Shown here piece by piece: positions 8,705 to 18,005 of a stretch of 64,000 bases of DNA. The stretch spans positions 836,758 to 900,757 of the forward strand of contig JAWKVX010000003.1 in assembly GCA_041397825.1 (NCBI GenBank), written 5' to 3'. Origin of the DNA: JANNSX01 sp041397825 (lineage in GTDB: Bacteria; Pseudomonadota; Alphaproteobacteria; Rhizobiales; Hyphomicrobiaceae). Position 1 is the first letter of the stretch. Every line of letters begins with the position of its first letter. A program made the position numbers and the translations under genes. The notes below the pieces were generated by a model, which saw only the letters and a program-made list of their open reading frames with translations, was not told the DNA's origin and searched no databases.

Positions 8705-9445
8705 TCACATCCGCATTTGCGGGGCCTGGGCGGTCAGGCCGCCGTCGAGCACCCAGAGTTGGCCCGAGGCGTAGCGTGCCTCGTCGCTGGCGAGCCAGGT
8801 GGCGAGCGAGGCGACGTCCTCGGGCGTGCCGACACGGCGGGTCGGGTGCACCGCGCGTGCAGCCTCCCAGGTTGCCGGATCATCGGCCGACCCGCCAAAG
8901 AACTGACGCAACATCGGCGTGTCGATGTAGCCGGGACAGATGGCGTTGACGCGGATGCCTTCGGGGCCGTGATCGACCGCCATGGCCTTCGTCAAGGCGT
9001 GCACGGCGCCCTTGGTCGCGCAATAGGCGGCAAGCTTGGGATCGGCCAGGAAGCCGTCGTAGGAGCCGATGTTGACGATCGAGCCGCCGCCCGACCGGCG
9101 CATCAAGGGGAGGGCTGCCTTCGAGACGAGGAACGTGCCCGTCACGTTGACGGCGAAGATGCGGTTCCACTCGGCGAGCGTCGTCTCCTCGATGGTGCAT
9201 TCCAACTCGATGCCGGCGCCGTTGAGGAGGATGTCGAGACGGCCATGGTCCGTCTCGATCTGATCGAGCCCTGCGGCAACCGAGGCCTCGTCTGTCACGT
9301 CGAGGCGGATACCGTTGGCGTCCGCCCTCAGGTCGCCGGCAATCGCCGTCGCCCCCTCGGCCCGAAACCGCGCGAGGATCGCCTGGCCGATGCCGCCGGC
9401 GCCCCCCGTGACGAGCGCGACCTTACCCTGAAGTGTTGAGCTCAC
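8705..9445 (-). CDS. Short-chain dehydrogenase/reductase (SDR) 2
   Basis: A 246-residue classical SDR with TGGAGGIG (13-20), NGAG in place of NNAG (75-78), S128, Y141 and K145 (YCATK), and GQLWVLDGG near the end. It uses a GTG start at 9445 with GGGAG about 13 nt upstream. It is about a third identical by eye to the neighbouring SDR, so an old duplication is possible. The substrate is unknown; its place in the operon suggests a dehydrogenation step after oxygenase or isomerase action. Confidence 0.9.
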   Translation of the reverse strand: MSSTLQGKVALVTGGAGGIGQAILARFRAEGATAIAGDLRADANGIRLDVTDEASVAAGLDQIETDHGRLDILLNGAGIELECTIEETTLAEWNRIFAVNVTGTFLVSKAALPLMRRSGGGSIVNIGSYDGFLADPKLAAYCATKGAVHALTKAMAVDHGPEGIRVNAICPGYIDTPMLRQFFGGSADDPATWEAARAVHPTRRVGTPEDVASLATWLASDEARYASGQLWVLDGGLTAQAPQMRM

Positions 9446-9467
9446 CTTCGCTTGTGTCTCCCGGAAA

Positions 9468-9956
9468 TCAGATCTCTTTTCTCAATTTGACGTTGTATGG
9501 CGAGAACCCGGCCTGCTCGAAGAATTGCCCAGCGTTGCGATTGAACGACCAAGTGTCGAGAGCAATCGCACTTATGCCGTGCTCTCTGGCGATCTCCTCG
9601 GCGGCCCCGAGCAGTTTCGAACCCAGCCCTTGGCGCCGGAAGCGTGAGTCGACGGCGAGATGATGCACATAGACCACGCGATGAGCATAGGTGATCGACG
9701 ACTCGCCGCGCTCGATCAGCTCGCCGAAGAGATAGCCCGCAGGCTCCGCGTCGTTCACCGCGAGGAAGATGAAATTGCTCGGATGATCGAAGAGCAGCTC
9801 CACCTCGCTTGCCGGAAACGACAGCGAGGAAGGTGGCTTGAAGATCGTGGGCTCGCCCGCTGCATGCGTCGCCTGCACCCCGGCATTGAGCGCCGAAATC
9901 GCAGATGCATCCGAGCGAGTTGCTCGGCGAATATGAAATCGCGACTCGCCGTTCAA
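9468..9956 (-). CDS. GNAT family N-acetyltransferase
   Basis: A 162-residue GCN5-related acetyltransferase. The acetyl-CoA pyrophosphate loop is RRQGLGSKLL (about 109-118), preceded by the beta-strand VYVHHLAVD and followed by ALDTWSFNRNAGQFFEQAGF, the usual motif B. It begins at a TTG that overlaps the TGA of the Rieske gene above it (TTGA), implying translational coupling. It may acetylate an amine or amino-acid intermediate of the pathway, or be a detoxifying enzyme; the acceptor is not predictable. Confidence 0.85.
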   Translation of the reverse strand: MNGESRFHIRRATRSDASAISALNAGVQATHAAGEPTIFKPPSSLSFPASEVELLFDHPSNFIFLAVNDAEPAGYLFGELIERGESSITYAHRVVYVHHLAVDSRFRRQGLGSKLLGAAEEIAREHGISAIALDTWSFNRNAGQFFEQAGFSPYNVKLRKEI

Positions 9957-11089
9957 TTGCGCACCATTTTGCCCAGGGCCTCCAGCACCAGCCCATGGAA
10001 ATGGTGGACGGCATGCTCGCTCATGCCGGAGCCCTTGGGATCGATGACGTACCGTCCTGCCGGGAAAGCGGGTGTGCGCATACCTCGCTGCACGCTCTCG
10101 ACGAGACCGATGTCCTCGACCTGTAGCGTCTGATCGATGTAGGCGATGGCATCCTTCTCGGCGGCGTTGGGGTCGGCCGTCTCGAAGAAGAAGTCGAACT
10201 CCTCATAGGTCCGCTCGGGGCCGGCCGGCATGAACTTCCAGACCATGAAATTGCCGCGGCCGGGATAGCGCATGAGCGCCATGTTGGGCCACAGGAACCA
10301 GACGGCATGATCCGTAACGGTCGCGCCCTCGACCGCATAGGCCGTATTGGCGGCACGCCCGGCCTTTGCCATGTGGCTGGAATAAATGCCGTGGGTCGTG
10401 ACCTTGTAGGTATCCATCTCCACCAGGGTACAAAAATCCTTGTGGGCGACCGGGCAGTGGTAGCATTCGAGAAAATTGTCGACGACGGCCTTCCAGTTGG
10501 CCTCGATCGTGTAGGTCAGGCGATGCGCGAAGGTCAGCTTGCCGATGTCGGGTGCATAGCTTGTGATCTCGGCTGCGAGGTTGCCGGATTGCACGGCGAG
10601 CGGCGCGGCGGCGGTGTCGAGATTGACGAAGACGAGCGAGCACATCTCCTCGATGCCGATCTCGGTGAGGCAAAGCTCGTCGCTCTTGAAGCCAGGCTGC
10701 TTCTCGGCGCCACGTGCGCTCCGCAATCGGCCATCGAGAAAGTAAGTCCAGGCGTGGTAGGGACAGGTGATGAGCTTGGCGGCACCTTCGCCCTTCAGCA
10801 GCTCATGAGCCCTGTGCTTACAGACATTGTAGAAGGCGCGCAGCGTACCATCGCGATCGCGAACGGCGACGATCGGTTTGCCGGCGACGAGCATCGTTAC
10901 ATAGCTCCCCGGCGCCCTGAGCTTTTCGGCATGGCAGAGAAACCGCCAGGACCGCGCAAAGATGGCGTCGCGCTCGATGTCGACCATTCCCGGATCGGTA
11001 TATAAGCGAGAGGGTAGTGACCAGGACCGCTCGGGCTTCTCGGCATCGAAGTCGCGGACCAGTGTCTCGAAGTCGGCCGTCTTAAGCAT
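9953..11089 (-). CDS. Rieske non-haem iron oxygenase alpha subunit, quaternary-ammonium type (copy 1)
   Basis: A 378-residue aromatic-ring-hydroxylating-type oxygenase. The Rieske 2Fe-2S ligands are C90/H92 (CKH) and C109/H112 (CPYH). The catalytic mononuclear-iron histidines are H211 and H216 in ECYHCPVAH, and the bridging residue that links neighbouring subunits is Glu208, not the usual Asp. Glu at this place is known in carnitine (CntA/YeaW), glycine-betaine (GbcA) and stachydrine (Stc2) oxygenases, which oxidatively cut C-N bonds. No reductase gene lies nearby. ATG at 11089 has GGGAGCGAGG upstream. Confidence 0.92.
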   Translation of the reverse strand: MLKTADFETLVRDFDAEKPERSWSLPSRLYTDPGMVDIERDAIFARSWRFLCHAEKLRAPGSYVTMLVAGKPIVAVRDRDGTLRAFYNVCKHRAHELLKGEGAAKLITCPYHAWTYFLDGRLRSARGAEKQPGFKSDELCLTEIGIEEMCSLVFVNLDTAAAPLAVQSGNLAAEITSYAPDIGKLTFAHRLTYTIEANWKAVVDNFLECYHCPVAHKDFCTLVEMDTYKVTTHGIYSSHMAKAGRAANTAYAVEGATVTDHAVWFLWPNMALMRYPGRGNFMVWKFMPAGPERTYEEFDFFFETADPNAAEKDAIAYIDQTLQVEDIGLVESVQRGMRTPAFPAGRYVIDPKGSGMSEHAVHHFHGLVLEALGKMVRN

Positions 11090-11110
11090 CGCCTCGCTCC
11101 CGTGTCCCGA

Positions 11111-12220
11111 TCACAACCGGTAAACCGCACTCGGCTCCCCCAGATACGCCACCTCTGGCTCCACGCCAATACCGGGCAGCGAGGGAGGCGTGACATAGCC
11201 GTCGGCGTTGCGGGCGCCCTGTCCCGGCACGGGATCGACTGACAGATGATAATGGCAAAGCCAGCTTGCCAATCGAAACTCCTGCGGTGTCGAGGCAGCC
11301 AGATGGATCGCCGCCGTGTCGGCGAGTGCGCTGCCGCCGAGGTCCTCGATGTGCATGCGCCAACCGATCGAGAGCCCAAGATCGCGAACCCGTCGGGCCT
11401 TGGTCAATCCTCCCACGCGATTAGGCTTCACCTTGACGCCCTCACAAGCGCCATGCCGCCAGGCCGCCAAGTGATCCTCGAAGGAATGTAGACATTCATC
11501 CAGCATGATCGGCTGGCGTACGCGATCGGCAACATGCGCACATTCGGTTAAGGTCTCGCAGGGCTGCTCGACCCAGTTGCGTGCCGCGACCGAGTTGAGA
11601 ACGCGGACGGCCATGGCTGGTGTCCAGGCGCGATTGACATCGAAAGTCACGTCCTCGCCGGGTCGCATGGCCGCGCTGATCGCCTCGATGCGCGCGATGT
11701 CGGCATCGGGATCTGTGCCGCCCACCTTGGCCGAGTGCACCCTGTAGCCCTTGGCCCGGGCCTCGTCGATCAGCGCAATCATCTCATCGGGCGTACCTGT
11801 CGAGATCGACGAGTTGACGAGCACGGGCTCGGGCGCGGCGGCTCCGAACAGACGCCAGAGAGGCAGGCCGGAGACTTTGCCGAGAATGTCCCAGCAGGCC
11901 ATGTCGATGGGCGACTTGACGTAGAGGTGGCCGGGAAGCTGCACGTCCATCAGATGATTGAGAGAGTCGAGTGCGAGCGGATCGAATCCAAGAAGATGCG
12001 GGGCCAATGTCTCGATGCCGGCGCGGATGCCGGGTCCGTGCGCCGGCAAATAAGTGTGTCCCCACGGGCAGCCTTCGCCCCAGCCAGAGACGCCCTCATC
12101 GGTGTCGATGCGCACGAAGGTGGAGTCGAGCTTGTCGAAACGCAACCGGCCGCCGGACAGCCAATACGGTTTGATCAGCGGCAGATCGAGCTGCCAGACG
12201 GTGATTTGCGAGATTTTCAC
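11111..12220 (-). CDS. Mandelate racemase/muconate lactonizing-type enolase superfamily enzyme (copy 1)
   Basis: A 369-residue enolase-superfamily protein. The capping domain is followed by a barrel with acid/base Lys K165 (HSAKVGG), metal ligands D194 (FDVNRAW), E218 (WVEQPC) and D241 (MLDECL), and K265 on strand 6 (GVKVKPNR). Two opposed lysines define the MLE subgroup, which includes betaine epimerases such as HpbD, dehydratases and cycloisomerases. The start is GTG at 12220, overlapping the TGA of the upstream Rieske gene (GTGA), with GAGGGGG upstream. It likely acts on the stereochemistry of an acid substrate. Confidence 0.9.
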   Translation of the reverse strand: MKISQITVWQLDLPLIKPYWLSGGRLRFDKLDSTFVRIDTDEGVSGWGEGCPWGHTYLPAHGPGIRAGIETLAPHLLGFDPLALDSLNHLMDVQLPGHLYVKSPIDMACWDILGKVSGLPLWRLFGAAAPEPVLVNSSISTGTPDEMIALIDEARAKGYRVHSAKVGGTDPDADIARIEAISAAMRPGEDVTFDVNRAWTPAMAVRVLNSVAARNWVEQPCETLTECAHVADRVRQPIMLDECLHSFEDHLAAWRHGACEGVKVKPNRVGGLTKARRVRDLGLSIGWRMHIEDLGGSALADTAAIHLAASTPQEFRLASWLCHYHLSVDPVPGQGARNADGYVTPPSLPGIGVEPEVAYLGEPSAVYRL

Positions 12221-13329
12221 GCAACCCCCTCGCGCATCCAGCGATTGAGCGCGGCGATCGAGTGCTCGGAGTTGAGGCCGCATTTGGGGTCGAGCACCAA
12301 TGGTCCGGGTTTGTAGCCGCGTGAGCGCAAACCCTTCTGCACGCTTTCGACGATGCGGATGTCCTCCTCAACCGTCGTCGCCCGGTCCTGCTTGGCGAGC
12401 TTCCGAATTGCTTCATTCTCCTGACCATCGATCGTGTACCAGCCCCGCCAGACCGTGCAGCGATCGTGACTGTCGGCGCGCCAGTGATAGGTGTTCAGCG
12501 TGTTGCCGGGGTAGACCTGGAAGGAGAACATCGGCCAGAGGAACCAGGACGAGTAGTCGCCCGCATGTGGCACGCTCATGTCGATGGGATAGGTCATGCG
12601 GTCGAGATTGGCACTCTTGGTGGTGTGGCGAAGGCAATAGCCTTGCGGCTGGATATCGTAGCTCTGCGGATCGATCACGCCCTTGGCGAAAGTCGGGTGA
12701 TTGAGCGAGCAGTGGTAGCACTCGGAGTAGTTCTCGACCGAAACCTTCCAGTTGCAGGATTCCGGGATTTCCACCCATTCGATCGGCTTCAATCGGTCGA
12801 TGTGCGAGACGTAGGACCGCAGCTCGGCTTCGACATTCGGGAACCATTCGGACATCGGCTTGGCGGTTGCGTCGAGATTGACGAAGACGAAGCCGCAGAA
12901 GACCTCTGTCCTGACCTCCGACAGGCAGACGGCCTGACGGTCGAAGCCCGGAACGCTCGCGCTGTTGGGGGCCGCACGAAGCCGGCCGTCGAGCTCATAG
13001 GTCCAGGCGTGATAGGGACAGGAGACGAGCTTGGCGTTGCCTGTGCCGCTGACCAGCTGGTGGGCGCGGTGCTGGCAGACATTGTAGAACGTCCGAATCT
13101 CACCCGCCTTGCCCCGGATCGCGAACAGGTCCTCCCCCGCGATCCGGAGCGTGGCATAGTCTCCGGTGTTGGGAATCGCGGATGCATGCACGGCGAACTG
13201 CCAGGTGTTGGCGAGCAATGTCGCGAGTTCACGTCGCCAGATGACGGGGTCTGTGTAGTAGTGCGGCTCGAGCGCGTGCGTCGCCATCGGGGCACCTTCC
13301 AGGGCGGCGACCGCCTTCTGTTCACCCAT
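12217..13329 (-). CDS. Rieske non-haem iron oxygenase alpha subunit, quaternary-ammonium type (copy 2)
   Basis: A 370-residue oxygenase. Rieske ligands are C85/H87 and C104/H107. The catalytic block is ENYSECYHCSLNH, with bridging Glu203 and iron ligands H206 and H211. It shares the Glu bridge and the SCPYHAWTYELDGRLR segment with copy 1 and is its paralogue. It sits between two enolase-superfamily genes and overlaps the downstream one. AGGAG lies 7 nt before the ATG at 13329. Expected activity is O2-dependent demethylation or C-N cleavage of an onium compound; the substrate is unknown. Confidence 0.92.
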   Translation of the reverse strand: MGEQKAVAALEGAPMATHALEPHYYTDPVIWRRELATLLANTWQFAVHASAIPNTGDYATLRIAGEDLFAIRGKAGEIRTFYNVCQHRAHQLVSGTGNAKLVSCPYHAWTYELDGRLRAAPNSASVPGFDRQAVCLSEVRTEVFCGFVFVNLDATAKPMSEWFPNVEAELRSYVSHIDRLKPIEWVEIPESCNWKVSVENYSECYHCSLNHPTFAKGVIDPQSYDIQPQGYCLRHTTKSANLDRMTYPIDMSVPHAGDYSSWFLWPMFSFQVYPGNTLNTYHWRADSHDRCTVWRGWYTIDGQENEAIRKLAKQDRATTVEEDIRIVESVQKGLRSRGYKPGPLVLDPKCGLNSEHSIAALNRWMREGVA

Positions 13330-13345
13330 CTGTCTCTCCTGCTTC

Positions 13346-14449
13346 TCAACCGTAGACCGCAATTGGCGCACCGAGGCTTTCGAGATCAGGCTCCACACCG
13401 AGCCCCGGCGCATCCGAGGCGAATAGCTTGCCGTCTCGCGTTGCGGGTCCAGGCCTGCCCGTCGACCGAGTGTTGTAGTTGTGAAGATCGGTCGAGTTGA
13501 TGAGGAACTCGGCCGGCGTCGAGGCCGCCAGATGTGCGACAGCCGCCGTCGTGATCTCGCCGCCCCAGGTATCTTCGGAGACGACCGGGATGCGATGATC
13601 GACGAGATAGTCGCGCATCCGCCGCGTCTTCGACAGACCGCCCTGCTTGGAGATCTTGAGACAGACGACCTCCGCGCCCTTGTCTTCAACCACCCGCGTC
13701 GCCATCCGCATGTCGGTGATGCACTCGTCGAGCTTCATAGGGAGGTCGATGCGGCGGCGGACCTGCTGGCACTCATCATAGGTCTGACAGGGCTGTTCCA
13801 TGTAGTAGTCGAGGTCGCGGGTCGCGCGGGCCACCTTGAGAGCCTCGTCCACGCGCCAGCCCTGATTGGCATCTGCGAAGGCCTTCTCTCCGGCACGCAG
13901 ATTGGGGATCGTTGCCTGGATGCGCTCGATGTCGTCGACCCAATTGGCACCGACCTTGATCTGGAACTGGCGGTAGCCCGCCGCACGATGCGCGTCCATC
14001 TCGCGGCACATCTCGTCGGGCGCCTTCTGAGGTGCCACACGGTACATCGGCGCGCCATCCGCCAGCTTGCCGCCGAGCAGCATCCACACCGGCTGGCCGG
14101 TGGCCTTGCCGAGAATGTCCCAGCAGGCGTTGTCGAACGGCGTCTTGGCGTAGAGATGGCCGCGGATCGTGTTGTCCATGATGCGCTCGATGCGCATCAC
14201 TTGGCGTGGGTCCTCGCCGATGAGCTTGGGCGCGATCAGGCGCGCGGCGCCTTCGACGCCGTAGGAATGCGCCTCCATGTAATTGTCACCGCACGGGCAG
14301 AACTCGCCGGCACCCGAGATGCCAGCATCGGTATCGACGACGACGATCGTGCTGCTGCCTGTCGCGATGATGTTGCCCGCACCCCAGCAATAGGTGCCAC
14401 CCACATAGGGCAGGTCGGTTTTGTAGAGGCTGATCCGGGTGATCCTCAA
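13346..14449 (-). CDS. Mandelate racemase/muconate lactonizing-type enolase superfamily enzyme (copy 2)
   Basis: A 367-residue paralogue of copy 1. Catalytic K165 (QIKVGANW) and K265 (CLKISKQGG) face each other across the barrel; metal ligands are D193 (FADANQGW), E218 (YMEQPC) and D241 (KLDECI). The EDTWGGE strand-7 motif matches proline-betaine/hydroxyproline-betaine epimerases and cis-3-hydroxyproline dehydratases. The start is TTG at 14449 with a strong AGGAGG 5 nt upstream. Pairing with a Rieske gene repeats the arrangement of copy 1, so enzyme pairs may treat two substrates or two enantiomers. Confidence 0.9.
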   Translation of the reverse strand: MRITRISLYKTDLPYVGGTYCWGAGNIIATGSSTIVVVDTDAGISGAGEFCPCGDNYMEAHSYGVEGAARLIAPKLIGEDPRQVMRIERIMDNTIRGHLYAKTPFDNACWDILGKATGQPVWMLLGGKLADGAPMYRVAPQKAPDEMCREMDAHRAAGYRQFQIKVGANWVDDIERIQATIPNLRAGEKAFADANQGWRVDEALKVARATRDLDYYMEQPCQTYDECQQVRRRIDLPMKLDECITDMRMATRVVEDKGAEVVCLKISKQGGLSKTRRMRDYLVDHRIPVVSEDTWGGEITTAAVAHLAASTPAEFLINSTDLHNYNTRSTGRPGPATRDGKLFASDAPGLGVEPDLESLGAPIAVYG

Positions 14450-14470
14450 TTGAGCCTCCTGTCCTACTCT

Positions 14471-15103
14471 CTAGCCAGCCAGAACCCGATAGACATGAAT
14501 CCGGTGCGAGACGTCCTTCTCGCCATAAGGCATCGACTGGAAGCGCGCTGTACGAAACACCGGCTCCCAGTTGCCCGCTTTCTCGTGCCGCTCGAGCGCG
14601 GCGGGATACTCCGGAAGTTGCCCGGCATCCTCGCGCAGTGAGAAGACGAAGTGTCCACCTGGCTTGCAGACACGGATCAGCTCGTCGAAGCAACTCGCAG
14701 GTGCATGGCCCGGTGTGATACAGGCGCAGGCGAGTACGGCTGCAAAATGGTTGCTCGGCAGATCGAGCGGCTCTCCGAGTATCATCCGGCGCAGCTCGGT
14801 ATAGATCTCCTTGGCACGGGCGATCGCAAGCATGCCTTCCGAGAAGTCGATGCCGGTGATGGGACCATAGCCGAGAAGCGCCAGCGGCTCCGCCTGCAGG
14901 CCTCCGCCGCAGCCCGCATCGAGAATGGGCTGCGTCTCGGGGGGTATGAAGCGAGTGAACACGGCCGCGAGATGGCCCGGATTGCGATGGCCTGTCTTGA
15001 AGAGATCGGCCTCGTAGTCGCTCGACCATTGGTCATAGGCAGCAGCTGCCTCGGCATGACTGCTGGGCTTGTAGGAATTGGCGACGTCGTGTTTGGCGAT
15101 CAT
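14471..15103 (-). CDS. Class I SAM-dependent methyltransferase
   Basis: A 210-residue methyltransferase. Motif I is DAGCGGG (62-68), followed by ITGIDFSEGMLAIAR for SAM binding and an LIRVCKPGGHFVF motif. It resembles the small UbiE-like or Williams-Beuren type methyltransferases. In this operon it could methylate an intermediate or use a methyl acceptor released by demethylation, but nothing in the sequence fixes the acceptor. It is 20 nt below the flavin oxidoreductase gene and 21 nt above the enolase-superfamily gene. Confidence 0.88.
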   Translation of the reverse strand: MIAKHDVANSYKPSSHAEAAAAYDQWSSDYEADLFKTGHRNPGHLAAVFTRFIPPETQPILDAGCGGGLQAEPLALLGYGPITGIDFSEGMLAIARAKEIYTELRRMILGEPLDLPSNHFAAVLACACITPGHAPASCFDELIRVCKPGGHFVFSLREDAGQLPEYPAALERHEKAGNWEPVFRTARFQSMPYGEKDVSHRIHVYRVLAG

Positions 15104-15123
15104 GGTGGTTCAACTCCCATGCC

Positions 15124-17085
15124 TCACAGGGTGTGCCCCGCTTCGAAACCTTCCAGTATCGCTTCCTCGACCGTGCGCGGCTGCGCGGCATCGCCGACGA
15201 CGCGCAGCTCGCCCGTGAAGCCAGCAAGCGCTGCCTCCAGCGAGCGATCGGAGCGCAGCGCACCGTTCAAGACGATGGTCTCGGTCTCCTCGCAGACGAT
15301 CGGCTCGCCGCTCGTCATGTGTTGGAAGTAGGCGGTAGTCCTATCGCCGCCATAGAACTTCGCATAGGGAATGAGCTCGACGCCGAGCCTGTGCAACTCG
15401 CCGATCCAGTGGTCGCGTACGATCGGCTGTATCGCCTCGCCCGCGACGATGCCGCCGGAGACGAGCCGTACGTGGCAGCCGCGCCGCGCCAGCATCTCGG
15501 CGACGCCGAGGCCGACCCAGTCGCAGGCCCAGTCGGCGATGACGACGCGGCCGCCGACATTTGCCTCGCCCGAGATGACCGCCCAGGCCTGCACGACATG
15601 AGCCCCTTCGGTCGTCTCATTCGGGATACCGCGTGGTCTCGCACCGGTTGCGAGGATCACGGCGTCCGGCCGACGCTTCTCGATCAGCTCGGCAGTTGCG
15701 GCAACGCCGGTCTCGACGTTGACCTGTGAGAGCTCGATCTCTCGCTTGAGATTGGTCGAGACGCCGCCGAACTCGGCGCGGCCCGGCAGCTTCTCGGCAA
15801 ACCGCACCTGACCGCCGAGCTGGCGCTCCTTCTCGATCAGAGCCACTCGATGGCCCCGCGCTGCAGCGGTGACGGCCGCTTTCATGCCGGCCGGACCACC
15901 ACCGATCACGAGTAGGTTGCGCGGCTTCGCCGCCGGGGGCAGCGACCCGTACCGCACCTCCCGGCCCGTGACGGGGTTCTGGATGCAGGAGACTCCGAAC
16001 AAGGACAGCCGATGGCCGACGCAGGCCTGGTTGCAGCCGACACAGGCGCGGATGTCGTCGCTCCGCCCGGTCCGCGCCTTGTTCGGCAGCTCGGGATCGG
16101 AGATGAGCGCCCTGACCATGCCGACCATGTCGGCCTCACCGTTGGCCAGCACCTCCTCGGCCAATTGCGGCTGGTTGATGCGCCCGGCGACCATGACCGG
16201 GCACTTCAACACGGCCTTCATGGCAGCGGCCTGCGGGGCGACATAGCCGTGCGGGATGGCCATGGGCGGGAAGACGTGGATCCATCCTCCGGGCGAGGCC
16301 GATGAGCCCGCGATCACGCTCACATAGTCGATGAGCCCGTCCCGCTCGATGGCCTTGCAGACCTCGACCATGGTGGCGAGATCGAGCCCGCCCTCCGTCA
16401 TCTCGTTGCCCGAGACGCGAATGCCCAGCACCTTGTCCCGGCCGATCTCGGCGCGCACGGCGGCGAGCACCTCGCGCAGAAACCGGAGACGGTTGTCGAA
16501 AGTGCCGCCATAAGCGTCGGTCCGCGTATTCGTGGTGGGGTTCAGGAACTGGCAGACGAGGTAGCCCATGGAGGCGAGGATCTCGACGCCGTCGAGACCA
16601 GCCTCGTCGAGCCGTCGCGCAGCGCTTGCATAGCCCGCCACGACGTCGGCGATGAGCGACGCCGACATCGGCATCGCCACGACTCGATAGCGGTCATCCG
16701 GCTCGTCGGAGGCCGAGAAGACACGGGGCTTCGAGCCGTCGTGACTCGTGCGAATGGCACGGCCGGCGTGGAAAAGCTGGCCGATCACCGGCGTGCCGTG
16801 GCGCGCGCAGGCCTGCTTCAGACGCCGCAAGCCGGGAATGATTTCGTCACGCGTTGCGAGCAGATAGCCTGACTGGAACTCGTGCGTCTCGTGCAGCGCC
16901 ATGCCCTCGAGTATGATGAGGCCGACGCCGCCTTTGGCACGGGCCTCGTGATAGGCGACGAGGTCGTCGCCAACGCAGCCGCGGCTCCCAAGCGAAGTGC
17001 CATGCGGCGGATTGAAGAGCCGGTTCTTCAGCTCGAGGGAACCGAGCGCAATCGGGCTGAAGAGGCGCAGATAGCTTGCTGCCAT
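15124..17085 (-). CDS. FMN/FAD 4Fe-4S oxidoreductase (OYE / 2,4-dienoyl-CoA reductase / N-methylproline demethylase type)
   Basis: A 653-residue two-part enzyme. Residues 1-340 form an old-yellow-enzyme TIM barrel that binds FMN. C348, C351, C355 and C367 (CVGCNQAC, then SCIQNP) bind one 4Fe-4S cluster. From 390 on, LLVIGGGPAGMKAA starts an FAD/NAD-binding domain. This architecture covers FadH, trimethylamine/dimethylamine dehydrogenases and the stachydrine-pathway N-methylproline demethylase. Together with Rieske oxygenases it is most likely an amine or betaine N-demethylase. The start is ATG at 17085. Confidence 0.93.
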   Translation of the reverse strand: MAASYLRLFSPIALGSLELKNRLFNPPHGTSLGSRGCVGDDLVAYHEARAKGGVGLIILEGMALHETHEFQSGYLLATRDEIIPGLRRLKQACARHGTPVIGQLFHAGRAIRTSHDGSKPRVFSASDEPDDRYRVVAMPMSASLIADVVAGYASAARRLDEAGLDGVEILASMGYLVCQFLNPTTNTRTDAYGGTFDNRLRFLREVLAAVRAEIGRDKVLGIRVSGNEMTEGGLDLATMVEVCKAIERDGLIDYVSVIAGSSASPGGWIHVFPPMAIPHGYVAPQAAAMKAVLKCPVMVAGRINQPQLAEEVLANGEADMVGMVRALISDPELPNKARTGRSDDIRACVGCNQACVGHRLSLFGVSCIQNPVTGREVRYGSLPPAAKPRNLLVIGGGPAGMKAAVTAAARGHRVALIEKERQLGGQVRFAEKLPGRAEFGGVSTNLKREIELSQVNVETGVAATAELIEKRRPDAVILATGARPRGIPNETTEGAHVVQAWAVISGEANVGGRVVIADWACDWVGLGVAEMLARRGCHVRLVSGGIVAGEAIQPIVRDHWIGELHRLGVELIPYAKFYGGDRTTAYFQHMTSGEPIVCEETETIVLNGALRSDRSLEAALAGFTGELRVVGDAAQPRTVEEAILEGFEAGHTL

Positions 17086-17138
17086 GTTCTTTCGACCGGT
17101 CCTTCCTTCCGCCGCTGAATCAATTCCGAATAGGGCCG

Positions 17139-18005
17139 TCAGTAGGTGATCTCATACGTGCCCGAGACCGCCATGCGCATGGCATCACGAAGCGCTGCCA
17201 TGTATTTGGGCACATCCTTTCGAATGATGTTCGTATGGCTCGGCGCAAAAATCCGGATATCGTAGGTGGCAAGAAACGTATCGACGGCCGCGGCAATCTC
17301 GTCAGGATCGGCCCAGCGCAGCCACGCAAAGACGGTGCGGGACGTCGTCGACACCTCGTGCATGAACCGTTCGGGCGAATAACCCAATGGCTCCATCTCG
17401 TCCATGTAGCGAAAGCACTGATCGGGACGATGCACGTTCAGCGCCCAGTCGACAGGGCAGAGGAAGCCGGTGTTGTGCTCGTAGAGCCACTGCGTCAGAG
17501 CATGATCGACGAACAGTGGCTTGATGATCTCGAGCGTGTGGGCGCCGAGTTCGATTTTGGCCCCGAAATCCAGTCGCAACGCGTCTTCCAGACCATGCAC
17601 GGCGTAGTGATCGCCGCCGCCGACCGTCAACAGCTGAACCTCCGGATAGGCCCGGCGGATCGCTGCGGTGTTTCCGGCGTGCGGCAGCTCGGTATGGCTG
17701 ATCCAGAGGTAGTCCAGCCGACGGCCAGCCAGTGCATCCTCAAGGGCCTCCAAGACGGTGTCGTGCTGGCCCGGTGATAGCGTATCGATCAGCAGAGTCT
17801 TCTCGTCCATGAACAGGAACGAGTTGTAAAAGATGTCGGTCGCCTCGGGATCGAGGATCGGATTGACGCGGGCGAAATCCGAAACGAAGCCCCCATTGTG
17901 CTTGGCCGCATGCTCGCCGATGCAGTGGCCGATCCAGACGATCTTGTCCGTGAGGGGGCGCACTCCGACGCGGCTCAGGCTGTTGCCATAGATCTTGATG
18001 TCCAT
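17139..18005 (-). CDS. Stand-alone flavodiiron-like metallo-beta-lactamase-fold protein (copy 1)
   Basis: A 288-residue MBL-fold protein without a flavodoxin domain. The metal motif SHTELPHAGN has HxExxH order, as in the oxygen-binding domain of flavodiiron proteins, not the HxHxDH of hydrolases. The Asp of that motif is Pro. The next flavodiiron His is Asp (VDHALTQW); the bridging Asp (PVDWALN) and last His (APSHTNI) remain. It overlaps the upstream paralogue by one base (TGATG). It could bind a diiron centre or act as an O2 or redox accessory; function unknown. Confidence 0.85.
   Translation of the reverse strand: MDIKIYGNSLSRVGVRPLTDKIVWIGHCIGEHAAKHNGGFVSDFARVNPILDPEATDIFYNSFLFMDEKTLLIDTLSPGQHDTVLEALEDALAGRRLDYLWISHTELPHAGNTAAIRRAYPEVQLLTVGGGDHYAVHGLEDALRLDFGAKIELGAHTLEIIKPLFVDHALTQWLYEHNTGFLCPVDWALNVHRPDQCFRYMDEMEPLGYSPERFMHEVSTTSRTVFAWLRWADPDEIAAAVDTFLATYDIRIFAPSHTNIIRKDVPKYMAALRDAMRMAVSGTYEITY

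Noticed and set aside
6817..8949. 710-codon plus-strand open frame across the SDR and MDR genes
   Set aside because: It is the antisense shadow of three clear oxidoreductase genes; its translation is Gly/Ala/Arg-rich with no domain.
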